Source: Ophiosphaerella korrae
Lineage: Eukaryota; Ascomycota; Dothideomycetes; Pleosporales; Phaeosphaeriaceae
Direction of reading: 5' to 3'
Assembly (NCBI GenBank): GCA_028456385.1
Contig: JALNQF010000003.1
Coordinates: 434,001-498,000, forward strand
DNA length: 64,000 bases
Under the pieces are notes generated by a model, which saw nothing but the letters and a program-made list of their open reading frames with translations, had not been told where the DNA came from and made no database searches. The translations under genes were made by a program, and so were the position numbers. Of the stretch, positions 24,956-36,022 are shown piece by piece (positions within the stretch are counted from its first letter, which is position 1; the number at the start of each line of letters is the position of its first letter).

Positions 24956-26575
24956 ATGGGCGTCATCAAGAAAAAGACCGGGACGCGGGGCACTGAGGGC
25001 GGTATCAAATATGTCTGCGACGTGTGTTCCTCTGATATCACCTCTACTGTAAGTCGCCGCCTGCGCCCCACCTTTCCCCCCCGCCGTCGTCGATTCCTGC
25101 CTCTTGAGTCCTGACACACCACACAGGTCCGCATCCGCTGTGCAGAGGACACGTGCCACGAATATGACCTCTGCGTACCCTGCTTCTCCGACGGCAAGTC
25201 CTCGCGCGACCACCAGCCCGCCGCACACGCCTTCCAGGTCATCGAGCAGCATTCCATCCCAATATACACCGACGACTGGGGTGCCGACGAAGAACTGGCT
25301 CTCCTCGAGGGTGCAGAGACATACGGCCTGGGCTCCTGGGCGGACATTGCAGACCACATTGGCGGCTTCCGCGAAAAGGACGAGGTCCGCGAGCACTACA
25401 TCAGCACATACATCAGAAGCTCCCGCTTCCCCCTCCCGGAGCACTGCAGTCGAGATGACACCGAACTCAGTGACCGCATACCGCGTGACCAGTTCCAGGC
25501 CCAGAAGAAGCGCAGGATAGAGACCCGCAAGGCCGATGCCGCCAAGGCAGAGCCAGCCACACCCAAGCAGAAGCCCACTGCCAGCATTCCGTCATGTCAC
25601 GAAGTGCAGGGGTACATGCCAGGCCGCCTGGAGTTCGAGACCGAGTACTTCAACGAAGCAGAAGAGGCGGTGCAGCACATGCAGTTCGAGCCCGGCGACG
25701 GCATCAATCCGCGAACAGGCGAGATGGAACCAGAGATGGAACTGAAAATGACCATCATGGAGATTTACAATTCGCGGCTGGATGCTCGGGTCGAACGCAA
25801 GAAGATTATTTTTGAGCACGAGCTGTTGGAGTACAGGAAAAACCAGCTAGCAGACAAGAAGCGAACCAAGGAAGAGAAGGACCTCATGAACAAGGCCAAA
25901 CCCTTCGCCAGGATGATGCAACACAAGGACTTCGAGGTGCTCTGCAAAGGCTTGGAGTATGAGCACAACCTTCGGCAAGCCATTTCACAATTACAGGAAT
26001 GGAGAAACATGCAGATTACAAGCCTCAGAGCGGGAGACAAATATGAATCAGAGAAGCAACAGCGCCAATCAAGAGGACCACCGCTAGGCCAGTTCGACCG
26101 TCTAGCTTCTAGTAGGATTGGCAAGCCCACGCCGCCCTTTGAGCAACCGTCCGCCGCAACAGCATTGCTCAATCCCGAACTGCCCCTACACATCAAGGAG
26201 AAGAGCGGACTCGTAACACCAACACCAGAACGAGCAAGCAACGGCGCCAACGGAGCCAAAGGCATCCCAACCCCCCAACAGACCAAAACCAAATTCGTCC
26301 CAAAACAACTGCCCAACACGGTACCCCTAAAATTCGGCAAAGAATCCCACTCAGACCTCCAACTCCTCACCAAAGAAGAGATCGAGATCTGCAAAGTGCT
26401 CCGCCTCTTACCAAAATCCTACATGGCGCTCAAAGAAATGATGGTGCGGGCCGCACTGAATAATAGCGGGACACTAAAGAAGAAAACCGCGCGGGAGATG
26501 TGTAAGATCGATGTATCCAAGTCGTCGCAGCTGTTTGAGTTCTTTGTACATAGCGGGTGGATTGCGAGAGGGTAG
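24956..26575 (+). CDS. ada2: SAGA/ADA transcriptional adaptor ADA2
   Basis: Subunit of the SAGA and ADA histone-acetyltransferase complexes that potentiates Gcn5. Two exons (24956-25048; 25127-26575) give 513 residues, close to the fungal norm. Residues ~15-60 form the ZZ zinc finger ('[12 protein letters not shown]', '[19 protein letters not shown]', '[13 protein letters not shown]'). The SANT domain follows ('[20 protein letters not shown]', '[10 protein letters not shown]', '[11 protein letters not shown]'). A helical middle part ('[19 protein letters not shown]') is the ADA2 signature, and a C-terminal SWIRM domain ('[19 protein letters not shown]', '[13 protein letters not shown]', '[15 protein letters not shown]') ends the protein. 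All zinc ligands are present. Confidence 0.96.
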
Positions 26576-27169
26576 GAGTTGGTGTTGTTATGGTGTTGAC
26601 AGTATACGATACCCAAGCTAGGGAAATTAGAAGGGCCATCGTCATGTTTATAATAGATATATTGAGTGTAAACAAGATATGTGAGCTTGTAGTAGTGACT
26701 ACTATGACGTGCCGGATAGGATGCCTTGGATATTGTGTATGATCTCGTGAACTTTAATCTTTGCTTAATTGATTGCGCGCAACTCCATACATAAATGAAT
26801 CTAGCACTCTTTCCCATTTAATTCATGTGATTACAGCATTCGCGACCCACTATGCGGTCAAAGTGAACTGCGTAGTGAATAACTAACGAAGACGGGAGTG
26901 ATTATGTAACCCGGGACCCCAGCAACGCTCCAAACACAAACAAAGTCGGAGCTCGTTGCTGGCCGGACATCTCCACAACGCCACCCTTCCTGAACACACG
27001 CTACCCCTCATCATGCACCGTTGACTTGCTGCTCCTGGCCTAGGACTTCTCGAGCTCCTGCAGCTCTGAAGAGTAGGTGTAAACCAACTCTACCTCTTGA
27101 CATCAGCATCCGCTAGCGTCCCCTGCCAAAGCCGCAGGCCGCCTTGGGTCTACCTCCGTGCCTCTCCAC
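26576..27169. other. Intergenic, no gene seen
   Basis: About 0.6 kb between ada2 and the next + strand gene. It contains the ada2 3' UTR (AT-rich) and, toward 27000, the pyrimidine-rich promoter of the following gene. ORFs at 26419-26817 (-) are antisense shadows. Confidence 0.55.
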
Positions 27170-28477
27170 ATGGCCAGCTCGTCGCGATACCAAAGCGATA
27201 TGCCAGGAATATATGCGCCGTCGCCGTCGCATGCGCAGACTACTTTCGGAGACTGTTTTTTTGACGCAACCCCTCGCTTCTCTTTTGCGACTGAAACCCC
27301 GGACGGCCAGGTGATGGATCCAGGTGCTCACGAGACACGGAAGCGCTCCCGCGGCGACTTCACTTCTCACCGTTTCGCTACGAATGAATGGAACAATAAC
27401 TCCCTTGGTTGCTCTCGCTTCACCGACGCAAAGAGTCCTCCGCCGCTCGCGCACGACCGTTACCAGCTTGCTGATGGAGGCATGGAGAGGTCGCACCCCT
27501 TCCGGAGACAGACGGGCGATTACGACGACTACTTCCAGCTCCAGAATCAGCGCGGCCAGTGGTCAGTCCCTCCAACGCCACAAACGGGTAATGCTCAACT
27601 GGCAGTGAACATGCCTGAAGCACTACCAAACGAGACCAAGTCCTGGTCGCTTCTCGGCCTTGTTGGTGGAGTTGCAGGAAAGTTGTTCCACTTTTGCACG
27701 GTACCCTTTCGGGGGTTCCAAGCAGGAGGTGGGCAGAGGTATACGATAGATTCGCACGAGGAGATCGCCGCACGGCTTGGGTTCCAGGATGACCCATTAC
27801 TACACCAAACAGCGGGTCCAGTCCAACAAACAACACCATCGCGCTTTCCACAGGATGACTACGGAGTAAAGTCGATAGAATCGCTCGAAAATGAACACTC
27901 TGGGCGCCCAAGAATGGCAAAACGTCTGCGCACAACAGACAATTGGGTTGTGGTGGGTGATGATGGAGAAACAGAATCGCGCCCATCGACCCCACGGCTG
28001 TCAGAGCGGAGAGTGCCTCACCATTCCATGTCACCATCTCAGATACCTCGACCAGTCTCGAGACCAAACATGACCACCCCATCTCACAAGCGGCCTTCCC
28101 TAATCCCGGTATCTCGACGCTCGACAATTGACGGACGCTCGATTCATGGCAGTTCGAAGGGACTGCATTCACCTCACAACAGACAGCGGTCACATAATCG
28201 CCTTAACATTAGCTCACCAGCCATGGCCGATGATAAAGCAAAGAAGCCGGCCAGTCCCTTGCCGAAAGAGAGCCAGCGTCTCATTAACAAAGTACGTCGC
28301 GAAGAGATGGAAGAGGACGCTAGAATGCGTAGGATGAGCTCTCAGATGAGTGCTATGCTACGTGAAGCGAAAGAAGCATTGGGTTCCAAGTTCGAGATCG
28401 AGGACGAGTATGAGGATGGTGGCAGTTTCGATGATGGAGGGATGGACCATGCGGGCTACTTTCCACGTTTCTCTTGA
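27170..28477 (+). CDS. Disordered fungal protein of unknown function
   Basis: A single-exon ORF of 435 residues. I start it at ATG 27170-27172 (Met-Ala-Ser-Ser-Ser-Arg); four codons upstream in frame there is only GTG. Most of it is low-complexity and polar (Ser, Pro, Arg, Thr), with a short ordered hydrophobic core, 'SWSLLGLVGGVAGKLFHFC' followed by 'FRGFQAGGG', that looks like a conserved motif of filamentous fungi. Further on come 'RMAKRLRTTDNWVVVGDD' and a C-terminal charged helix ('LPKESQRLINKVRREEMEED'). Several basic clusters suggest a nuclear protein. I know no function for it; the codon use and long open frame make it a convincing gene. Confidence 0.7.
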   Translation: MASSSRYQSDMPGIYAPSPSHAQTTFGDCFFDATPRFSFATETPDGQVMDPGAHETRKRSRGDFTSHRFATNEWNNNSLGCSRFTDAKSPPPLAHDRYQLADGGMERSHPFRRQTGDYDDYFQLQNQRGQWSVPPTPQTGNAQLAVNMPEALPNETKSWSLLGLVGGVAGKLFHFCTVPFRGFQAGGGQRYTIDSHEEIAARLGFQDDPLLHQTAGPVQQTTPSRFPQDDYGVKSIESLENEHSGRPRMAKRLRTTDNWVVVGDDGETESRPSTPRLSERRVPHHSMSPSQIPRPVSRPNMTTPSHKRPSLIPVSRRSTIDGRSIHGSSKGLHSPHNRQRSHNRLNISSPAMADDKAKKPASPLPKESQRLINKVRREEMEEDARMRRMSSQMSAMLREAKEALGSKFEIEDEYEDGGSFDDGGMDHAGYFPRFS

Positions 28478-28951
28478 TATCTACATTGCCATACTTGCGC
28501 ATGACAATGCACTCGTCGCTTCTTCGGGTTCTACTTTAAGTACAATGCCTGACACGGCATCTTTGGCGTTTGGCGTTGATGGATCTGGACTATACCCTTC
28601 GTTTTGTAACACCATCTTTTTGCGAACCACGACAGTTTGACTACCTGACCGGAGGTCAAAAGTACATAATGACATGCCAGGCTACTGCATATCATCGCCC
28701 AGTCAGCCATGAATGACAATGAAACATTTTTCAGAGAAGATATCTACTTGTTTCAATCCAACTCCCATCTCACATGCAATTCCCGAGAGTGGGGGATAAC
28801 GCTTTGTGTCTTGCAACGCTGTGCTGTATACAAAGGAGATCACATGTATCTCAACAAAAACAAAAAATACCCACCAAAATCGCTGACCCCGCATGATTGA
28901 CATGTCCAACCTTCCCCGCCCTCGTTTCATACACAACGAACAAGATTTTCG
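28478..28951. other. Intergenic, convergent 3' ends
   Basis: Between two convergent genes; holds both 3' UTRs. The ORFs at 28481-28936 are not gene-like. Confidence 0.6.
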
Positions 28952-29981
28952 TTACGAATAGTCAACCGCGAATGAAATCTTCAATTCTTTCGCCACCTCC
29001 TCTAGCCCCAGACTCTCCACATACCCTTCCGGAATCAGGCTTTCAGCAGAAAACAACGGCCTCATCCACTGCGGCGCATACCGCTCCTTCACAACAACCC
29101 GAATCGGGTACGCCACATTATTCGCCATCTTCAATCTCACCTGACTGACATGTTTCTGTGCAATACTCCTAACCCACGTCTCATTCTTATTCGCAACAAC
29201 GCCCTGCAACGCCCTCAGCAATGTCAGAGACATCGTCAAACAATGCCTCTTACACGTAACCACCATCTTCGGAAACCGCACCACATGCCTAAGCAAGCCC
29301 GCAAGATCAACGTCGTCAAGCTCAGACACCCGAACATACACCGCAAGCGACCCTGCGTCCGAGAACTGCGATGCTATGCGCCGCCGTGCTTCGGGCGATG
29401 CGCGCGCACTAATGACCGGGAAAAACGCCTTGAGGTACCGGTCCAGCGTGTACAGCGGGATGTGGTGCGTGCTTAGCCAGCCCGGGCGGAACTCGGCGCG
29501 GATTTGCGAGCACACTTGCGTCAGGCCGATGAATGGAATGGGCCTGGGTTCGATTGGGACGTAGGAGCCGCGGCGCTCGAGCCTCGTTCTCAGGAGCAAG
29601 CAGACGAGTGGGAAGTGGCTATACGTGTGGTCTATCGCGTACTCGTAGATTCGGTTACGGAGTTCTGGGGGGGGAGGGGGGCTGGTTAGTTTCTGGCATG
29701 CAAAGTCTGCGTGCGCGGTTTACCTCCTGATAGGTCCATGAATCGAAACACGCCTTGGTGGGGTTGGGGTTCTTTTTGGTGAACTTTGGGCTCTTGGCTT
29801 GCTTGGGATGGCGGAGTAGTGAGCTTTTGTCGCTTGCTTGAAGACTTCACGCGTTCATCCTTTGTTGCGCGCCGCTTCCTGTTACCTGTAGCCTTGGTGG
29901 TGCATTTGCGTACCCTGCATAGTTGATAGTCAGCACCCAAGTGTCGAAACTATAATATAAAATCGCCAAGAGTACTTACAT
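28952..29981 (-). CDS. F-box-like ('ELRNxIY') protein with an apparently split start codon
   Basis: A fungal protein with the 'GELRNRIYEYA' motif near the start of its folded part, the F-box-like/2EXR-type module common in Pezizomycotina. Spliced: basic N-terminus, Gln/Pro linker ('PHQGVFRFMDLSG'), then the motif after an intron whose acceptor is a C-run ('CCCCCCAG' near 29665), then 'VCSQIRAEFRP' (the usual 'VCRQIRxE' helix) and about 170 more residues. No ATG fits the 5' end unless the intron 29915-29979 (GTAAGT...TGCAG) is removed; then A-T from 29981-29980 joins G at 29914 to make ATG, giving Met-Val-Arg-Lys-Cys. A later start at the internal Met ('FRFMDLSG') is the alternative. Substrate and partners unknown. 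Confidence 0.65.
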
Positions 29982-31430
29982 TCTTTGTTTCAATTCACTA
30001 AAAATGCAGGAGAAGTGTTTGTGTAATGAATGAGGTTGGATGTTTGCGGGGTGTCCTAATATATAACGGGCTTCTGTTTGATTGGTGAGATGAGCTGCAA
30101 ACGAGCGGGTACGCTAAAGGCTGCTGCTTATTTGTACCTAATTTTGGCGGTCTGAGCTGACTCCCAAATTCGGTATTGTATGCAACCTGGCGAGGTCCAA
30201 TTTTGAATGATGTTGAAAAATGCTCGGGTTGCATGAGACATATATTGGACAGTGCGTGTCTGAATGCGTGAAACGATAGGGGTGGGGGATCTAATGGTTT
30301 ATCAGTTGAGTAATTCGCTAATTAAACTGTAGAAAGGCCGTGTCATTAACATTTACATTCAAAGTTGAAATAAACATACTGAGTGATTGCCTATCTGGCT
30401 CTAACCCATAGACTGTAACCAACTTTAGTGAAAACTCCTTCAATACTATCAATATTTCTACATTCGTATACGTCCAATAAGATCAGGATATCTCAACTTC
30501 ATGCCGAGTCAACGTTTGTAGGTAACAATAGGCACACTAGCCCGGCTTGTATCGATTATGTTGAGACACAAATGAACTATTTGATACTAATATTGGCCTC
30601 GCCATCTGTAAAAATGTAAATGCCCAAAGTTCCAAGAAATCGACGCCAAGGTGTACATCATGAGGCAATTGGGGGCCTATGCAACGTCAAAGAATACTCC
30701 CCCAAATTTCCGTTTATTTTATAATAGTTTTTATGCTTGGCTTACGCCAGCACCAATGATATTTAAGTATATACATAAATAGTAGTTTTACCATACAGGC
30801 AACCTTGACTGGGTAGTATAATAGTGTATAGTGAAAAAACTACGTTTCCTGTACTCTTATACCCCGCACAGAATTTCTCTATGTTCTAAAAGCATATAAT
30901 TGATAAAAATAATCAACTATAAATAATACAAATAACGTTATTGGTAAGATCATATAATGTTGCATTATAAGGTCTAGGATATACAAGATACGGAGTCCAA
31001 GAAAAGTGCGGCATTTATCACGTGTAGTCTGATTATCTGAAAGTTTTATCTGCGTTAGACATTTTTTCTGTCGGCAATCTTGTCGCTTGGAAGCAATCGT
31101 AGGATTTGAGTGCATTAATCTCGCATGCTTGTGTTAACTGTCCCACCCTCAGAATCTACAGAGGGGGGGGGGGGGCAAACACAGTTTTCTGCTCAATTCT
31201 AGACTTCACGATTTTTCCAAGACCCGCAGTCTGAAAGTGAAGCTCTGAAATACATCAGATGATAGATCTGCAAGAGCGGAAGCTGAATCACGGTCTGTAC
31301 AATATGTGGGCCTCTAAAGACCTATCATCAACTACCGCTACTCCATATACACGACATAAGGAAGTAGACTATCCTCAAACGTTGTTGCCTACATTCCGGC
31401 GGAGTATAATAGGATATACCCGGGGCTACC
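29982..31430. other. AT-rich island with a G13 tract
   Basis: From about 30,240 to 31,130 the sequence is markedly richer in A and T than the flanking genes, with many TA steps. A run of 13 G lies at 31163-31175. No coding sequence, tRNA or terminal repeat was recognised. This could be a relic hit by repeat-induced point mutation, but no parent element can be named from sequence alone. Confidence 0.5.
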
Positions 31431-32205
31431 ATGGTATTTAACATCACAGATCCTTCGCGCAGGGGCATACATGCTGCCTTACCGTTCTTAGCGAAATATA
31501 CAACACTTTGGATCAATCAGATCGTGTCGGGGCATATCAAGGTCCCCAAAGTCAGTACAACGGAGAGCCTGTGCCCCATCAAGGAGATTTATGCAAGAAG
31601 GCGAAGGATATACAAAACATGCGTCCGCAGTTTGCTGCTGTCTTAGATTATGGAATGCAACAGTATCTACCCTACATTATAACCACCTTGCTCTCCGTCA
31701 CAGTCATGCCATCTATTCTCATAAACCTTCTCTTCGCAGGAGCCGTTGCCGCCGCCCAAATCACAACCTCATTAATCTTTTTACAAGGACGATTTTGGAA
31801 CCGATAAGATAGGATTCTATGGCTCGGTCATTGGCGCATTGGATGGGACTTGTTAACTTTGATAATGGCACCGACTGGAAGGCGCTACGATATCGACAGG
31901 GGATGAATCGAACGGTTGTAGTTGAGCCAACGGCTCTCGAAGTCCGAACGAAATTGGACCTGGGCTACGAAACGAGTATCATCAATGGTCAAGACGCGAT
32001 GATGCAGTGCGCAGTAGCAACGGCTTCACCCGAAGCTGATGTACCTTGCACATTGCCCTATGGACCTGCACTCGCAAGCGTGTACCAATGTGTATTGCCT
32101 GAATCGTTGGATCCCGAAGCGTCGCGGCGCACATTTTTCGACTCCAAATTGTCTACATACGGTGGGCGTGGAACGTATTTGGGAGGCGTAGAGACCATTG
32201 CATAA
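31431..32205 (+). pseudogene. Unassigned coding fragments, probably broken gene
   Basis: Three overlapping or adjacent frames read like protein: 31431-31646 (ATG start; 'GIHAALPFLAKYTTLWI'), a second frame to 31807 with a strongly hydrophobic segment ('YIITTLLSVTVMPSILINLL', then 'FAGAVAAAQIT'), and 31819-32205 (ATG start; 'AHWMGLVNFDNGTDWKAL' and 'LPYGPALASVYQCVLPES'). They change frame without clear splice sites, so a frameshifted gene or separate tiny genes are both possible. I do not recognise any family. It lies beside the AT-rich island. Confidence 0.3.
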
Positions 32206-32877
32206 TCAATGGTCGATGGGACTTTTACCAGCACAAGGCCTGACTGGTGTACCTGGGATGATTTCTATCCCGAGAGTGGCTGGGTAGACACGATGACTGG
32301 GATCAGGCGCGACTAATACTTTGACGAGACCGACTGGTGCCTCTAGATCCGGATCTACCGGTGCTGCAATACCTATGAGGACTGCAGCGCCAATGGTAGT
32401 TGGACTAGGTGCTGCGATTCGATTGCTGCTTTTGTAGTATGAGAAGGGTCTCATGATTTCTTATATTGCATACGGATCCCGGAACTGTAGCAATTTAGCA
32501 TTCAACTATACAATGTATTTAGAATAAGACATGTAGTTTAGGGAGCAGAGATTTGAGTTTCATAGGACTCATTGGCTCTGAATAATAATCTGTCAACAAC
32601 ACAGCAATTGACATAACACTTTAATAACTTTACAAAACAAGACATCGAGATGTTAAACTTGAGACAATACACCTGTGTATTTTTGGTTGAAATTTTGGAA
32701 GCTTATAATGTACCGCTGACAGCCTCAAGGCTGTCACCCAGCTGCAGGTATCTGTATAGCACGGGCCATAAGAAAGTATCACCGTGGCATGACAATCCCA
32801 CCAACATCCACCAGCGTCGCCCAACCACAGCGCACCTCCAGATCCCCACCCTCACCCAAACAGACCTAATCGCAGAC
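32206..32877. other. Intergenic; erg28 promoter
   Basis: About 0.67 kb upstream of erg28. An 82-codon ATG-started ORF at 32206-32454 (-) exists but is Pro/Ala/Val-rich without family character; not called. Confidence 0.5.
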
Positions 32878-33449
32878 ATGGCATCAAAAATTCTATCTCT
32901 TCTTCCCCAAACCCCAGGCCTCTTACCAAAGTGGCTCATCTTCGTATGTACAACCCCTGATCCATACCTGTGCCCTCATACGCTTGACTACCGACTAACA
33001 CTCTGCCCCCCTTAGACCTCTCTAATCTCAGTCGGAAACTCGGTGCAAGCGTATTCGACGCTCAAATTCACATCGCGTGTCTACAACCCTACGCCTATTG
33101 ATCCGCCGCCTACGACCCCAAAGCACGTCACAGCGCTCAGTAGTCGGACATTTGGAACATGGACTTTTTTGGCGGCTGTAATTCGGCTGTATGCAGCGTA
33201 TCATATCTCGAATCCTGAGCTGTAAGTGTTTACGTGTTTCAGGAATTTTCTTAATAGGCAGAGGCTAATTAGTGAATTAGATATCAATTGGCCATATGGG
33301 CATATTTGGTTGCTTTCGTGCATTTCACGTTGGAGTGGATGGTGTTCAAGACGTCGAGGTGGGGAATGCCGCTTGCGGGGCCGGTCTTTATTAGTACGGG
33401 GACGCTGTTATGGATGTTCATGCAATGGGATGCGTATGTCTCTCTGTAA
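32878..33449 (+). CDS. erg28: Ergosterol biosynthesis scaffold ERG28
   Basis: An ER membrane scaffold that tethers the C-4 demethylation enzymes (Erg25, Erg26, Erg27) in sterol synthesis. Three exons, 32878-32943, 33016-33221 and 33281-33449, give 146 residues, the normal family length. Signature segments: 'LLPKWLIF' at the start, 'SVGNSVQAYSTLKFTSRVY', 'LSSRTFGTWTFLAAVIRLYA', 'AYHISNPELYQLAIWAYLVA', 'FVHFTLEWMVFKT', and a final 'STGTLLWMFMQWDAYV'. Four hydrophobic segments are visible. The middle exon/intron joins are needed to keep 'NPELYQLAIW' in frame. Complete. Confidence 0.95.
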
Positions 33450-33867
33450 GCTGGAGGCGATACAGTTACGATCAAGATGGGAGGGGAGAATGCTCATGGG
33501 ACCCTGTGAATTGCCTCCACAGGATGGTCACATATTATTAATGTATCAATTGTGAGAACCAAATGCACTCGCATGTTTCTCGGGGAGATGAACGTAGATC
33601 TGTTGTTGTGGCTATTTTACGTTCATCTTATGCGGAATCACAACAATCAGTAGTGGTAGACGAGCTGTACTTTTTGACCTGCCTTGGCGGTTTGTTGACC
33701 TTCCGAGGACTTTCGTTGATCATAGCTGGAAAACATACATCGCCCATTGGACTCCGGAATCCTCAACCCTGATGCAGAATTTTGACCACATTGAAAACTA
33801 TTTGGACTTGGTCCTGGCCACGCTTCTCTACTTTCCTCATCATAACCCGTTACTCCGTCCCATGCGC
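33450..33867. other. Intergenic, convergent 3' ends
   Basis: Spacer between erg28 and rps11 3' ends. The ORFs here have no protein character. Confidence 0.6.
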
Positions 33868-34547
33868 TTAGAACTTGGAGAACTGCTTGGCGGCCTTTCC
33901 GCTTCGGGGGAGGACACGGAGGACGTTGAAGCGGACAGTCTTGGAGAGGGGCCTGCACTGGCCAACGACGACCTGGTCACCGGGCTCGACACGGAAGGCG
34001 GGTGAAACGTGTGCGGCGAGGTTCTTGTGACGCTTCTCATAACGGGAGTACTTGGGGATGAAATGAAGATATTCACGGCGGATGACCAAGGTACCTGCAT
34101 TGCATCAGCATACATTGCCAAGACCTACTTCCACTCCTGATCCGGCGCCACGGGAGCTACTTTCGGAGAGTATGAGGAAGAACGTACGGTGCATCTTGGT
34201 GGACATGACGGTGCCTGTGAGAATACGGCCACGGATCGAGACCATGCCAGTGAATGGGCACTTCTTGTCGATGTAGGTGCCCTCAATGGCAGTCTTGGGC
34301 GTACGGAAGCCCAGGCCAACCTCCTTATGCCATCTCCTGGTGCGGGTGTTCTTGCGCGGTCCACCGACCTTGTGATTCAAGAAGATGTGAGGCTATCGCG
34401 TCGCATTAGTATCGTGGAAGATTGTGATGGCGGTGGACAAGCAGTACCTGCTTCTGGTAGGCGCGCTCGGACTGGACACTATTTCGCAATCAGCAGCTGT
34501 TGGAGAGGCGTGGTGCAGCGCAAAACATACGTGAGCTCGGTAGCCAT
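33868..34547 (-). CDS. rps11: 40S ribosomal protein S11 (uS17)
   Basis: Cytosolic small-subunit ribosomal protein of 159 residues in four exons. ATG 34545-34547 opens a 17-nt first exon encoding Met-Ala-Thr-Glu-Leu; joining gives '[20 protein letters not shown]'. The body is nearly invariant among eukaryotes: '[20 protein letters not shown]', '[17 protein letters not shown]', '[20 protein letters not shown]', '[18 protein letters not shown]', '[20 protein letters not shown]', ending Phe-Ser-Lys-Phe. Three introns in the first two thirds, early-intron bias as usual for ribosomal protein genes. Head-to-head with the ketoacyl-CoA reductase gene. Confidence 0.97.
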
Positions 34548-34794
34548 GGTTGCGGTCGTGGGTTGTTGTCGATGGTCGTCTTCGTCGAAAATCGGATTGC
34601 GATGGTGCAGAGCTCGCTTACTGCTGCGCTAACCCTCGGCAACGTAGTTTCTCCGGTCCGCGCGGCCAAGCTTCTTTCAACCACGGCCAATCGGCCGTCG
34701 GCCAGAGACAGGGTGGGACAATCGAGTTGTTGGCATGCACTTTACTTCTGAAAGGAGATTGTTCCTACGCACATCCTCGCCTCCCAGATCCATC
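34548..34794. promoter_or_regulatory. Short bidirectional promoter, rps11 / ifa38
   Basis: 247 bp between two divergent start codons. Both genes are expected to be highly expressed. No ribosomal-gene box could be assigned with confidence by eye. Confidence 0.55.
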
Positions 34795-35874
34795 ATGTCG
34801 AGCATTGCCGAGTCATTCGGTGTCCGCATCGATGCAAGCAATCCATTCATCCAAACTGCCGTCTATGGATTCTTACTTGCAGGCATTGCTGCCTTTTCAG
34901 CACCCGTCATCAGTGCTATTAGGGTTCTATTGAGCTTGTTCGTGCTCCCAGGCAAATCTGTAGGTTTAGGTCTCAGTCTCTCATGCATTACTTTCTGACT
35001 GATACGGTGCTAGCTTAGTACCTTTGGCCCTAGCGGTACCTGGGCACTCATCACCGGTGCTTCTGACGGCATTGGCAAAGAATTTGCCCTTTCCCTAGCT
35101 GCGAAAGGCTACAACCTCATTCTCGTATCTCGAACCCAGTCGAAGCTTGATTCGCTCGCTGCAGACATCTCCTCAAAATATGGACCCAAGATCTCCACAA
35201 AAACCCTAGCTATGGACTTTGCCCAGAACAAGGACTCTGATTACAACAGCTTGAAGAAGCTGACAGATGGTCTGGATGTTAGCATCTTGATCAATAATGT
35301 GGGATTGAGCCACAATATCCCCGTTCCGTTTGTCGAGACACCGAAACAGGAGATGAACGACATCATTATGATCAATTGCATGGCTACCTTACGTGTGACC
35401 CAGCTCCTCACCCCCGGTATGATCTCCCGTAAACGCGGACTTATTCTTACCATGGCTTCTTTTGGCGGATTTTTCCCTACCCCTCTTCTCGCAACCTACT
35501 CTGGCAGCAAAGCTTTCCTTCAGCAGTGGTCATCGGCACTTGGATCTGAGCTCGAGCCGCATGGTGTGCATGTTCAATGTGTTCAATCTCATCTCATCAC
35601 AACCGCCATGTCCAAGATCCGAAAGCCATCCGCTCTCGTTCCCAACCCAAAGCAATTTGTTAAGGCTACCTTGAACAAGTTGGGCAGGTCTGGAGGTGCA
35701 CAGAATGTCGCTTTTACTAGCACGCCATACTGGAGCCACGGAATTATGCAATGGTTTCTCTCAAGATTCTTGGGTGAGAGGTCACCTGTTGTCGTCAAAG
35801 TTAATAGGGGTATGCATGAAGATATTCGAAGGCGTGCATTGAGAAAGGCGGAGAGGGATGCAAAGAAGCAATGA
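34795..35874 (+). CDS. ifa38: Very-long-chain 3-oxoacyl-CoA reductase
   Basis: ER-membrane reductase of the fatty-acid elongase cycle, reducing 3-ketoacyl-CoA with NADPH for sphingolipid acyl chains (Ifa38/KAR). Two exons, 34795-34959 and 35014-35874, give 341 residues. An N-terminal hydrophobic segment ('[19 protein letters not shown]') anchors the protein. The short-chain dehydrogenase core shows '[20 protein letters not shown]' (TGxxxGIG cofactor loop), '[11 protein letters not shown]' (NNxG), and '[10 protein letters not shown]' (YxxxK) after the catalytic Ser region '[10 protein letters not shown]'. The C-terminus is Lys/Arg-rich and ends 'DAKKQ', compatible with an ER-retrieval dilysine-type signal. 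Complete. Confidence 0.95.
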
Positions 35875-36022
35875 TCGCGCTGCAAAACAACACAAAAAAC
35901 TAGTGAACACAAGTGTCGTGGGACAAGAAAAATTTATTCACAATAGCAACAGATCATATGGCCTTGACTGCCAATTTACGGTACTAAACGCATTGGTTCC
36001 ATGCTAATATACATATCCTAAT

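Noticed and set aside
24552..25444. Long ORFs on both strands around the ypk1/ada2 intergenic region
   Set aside because: They are high-GC open frames rich in Arg/Ala/Pro/His and overlap the true ADA2 exons in other frames.
32206..32454. 82-codon ATG-started ORF on the minus strand
   Set aside because: Pro/Val/Ala-rich without signal peptide, motif or context; likely chance.
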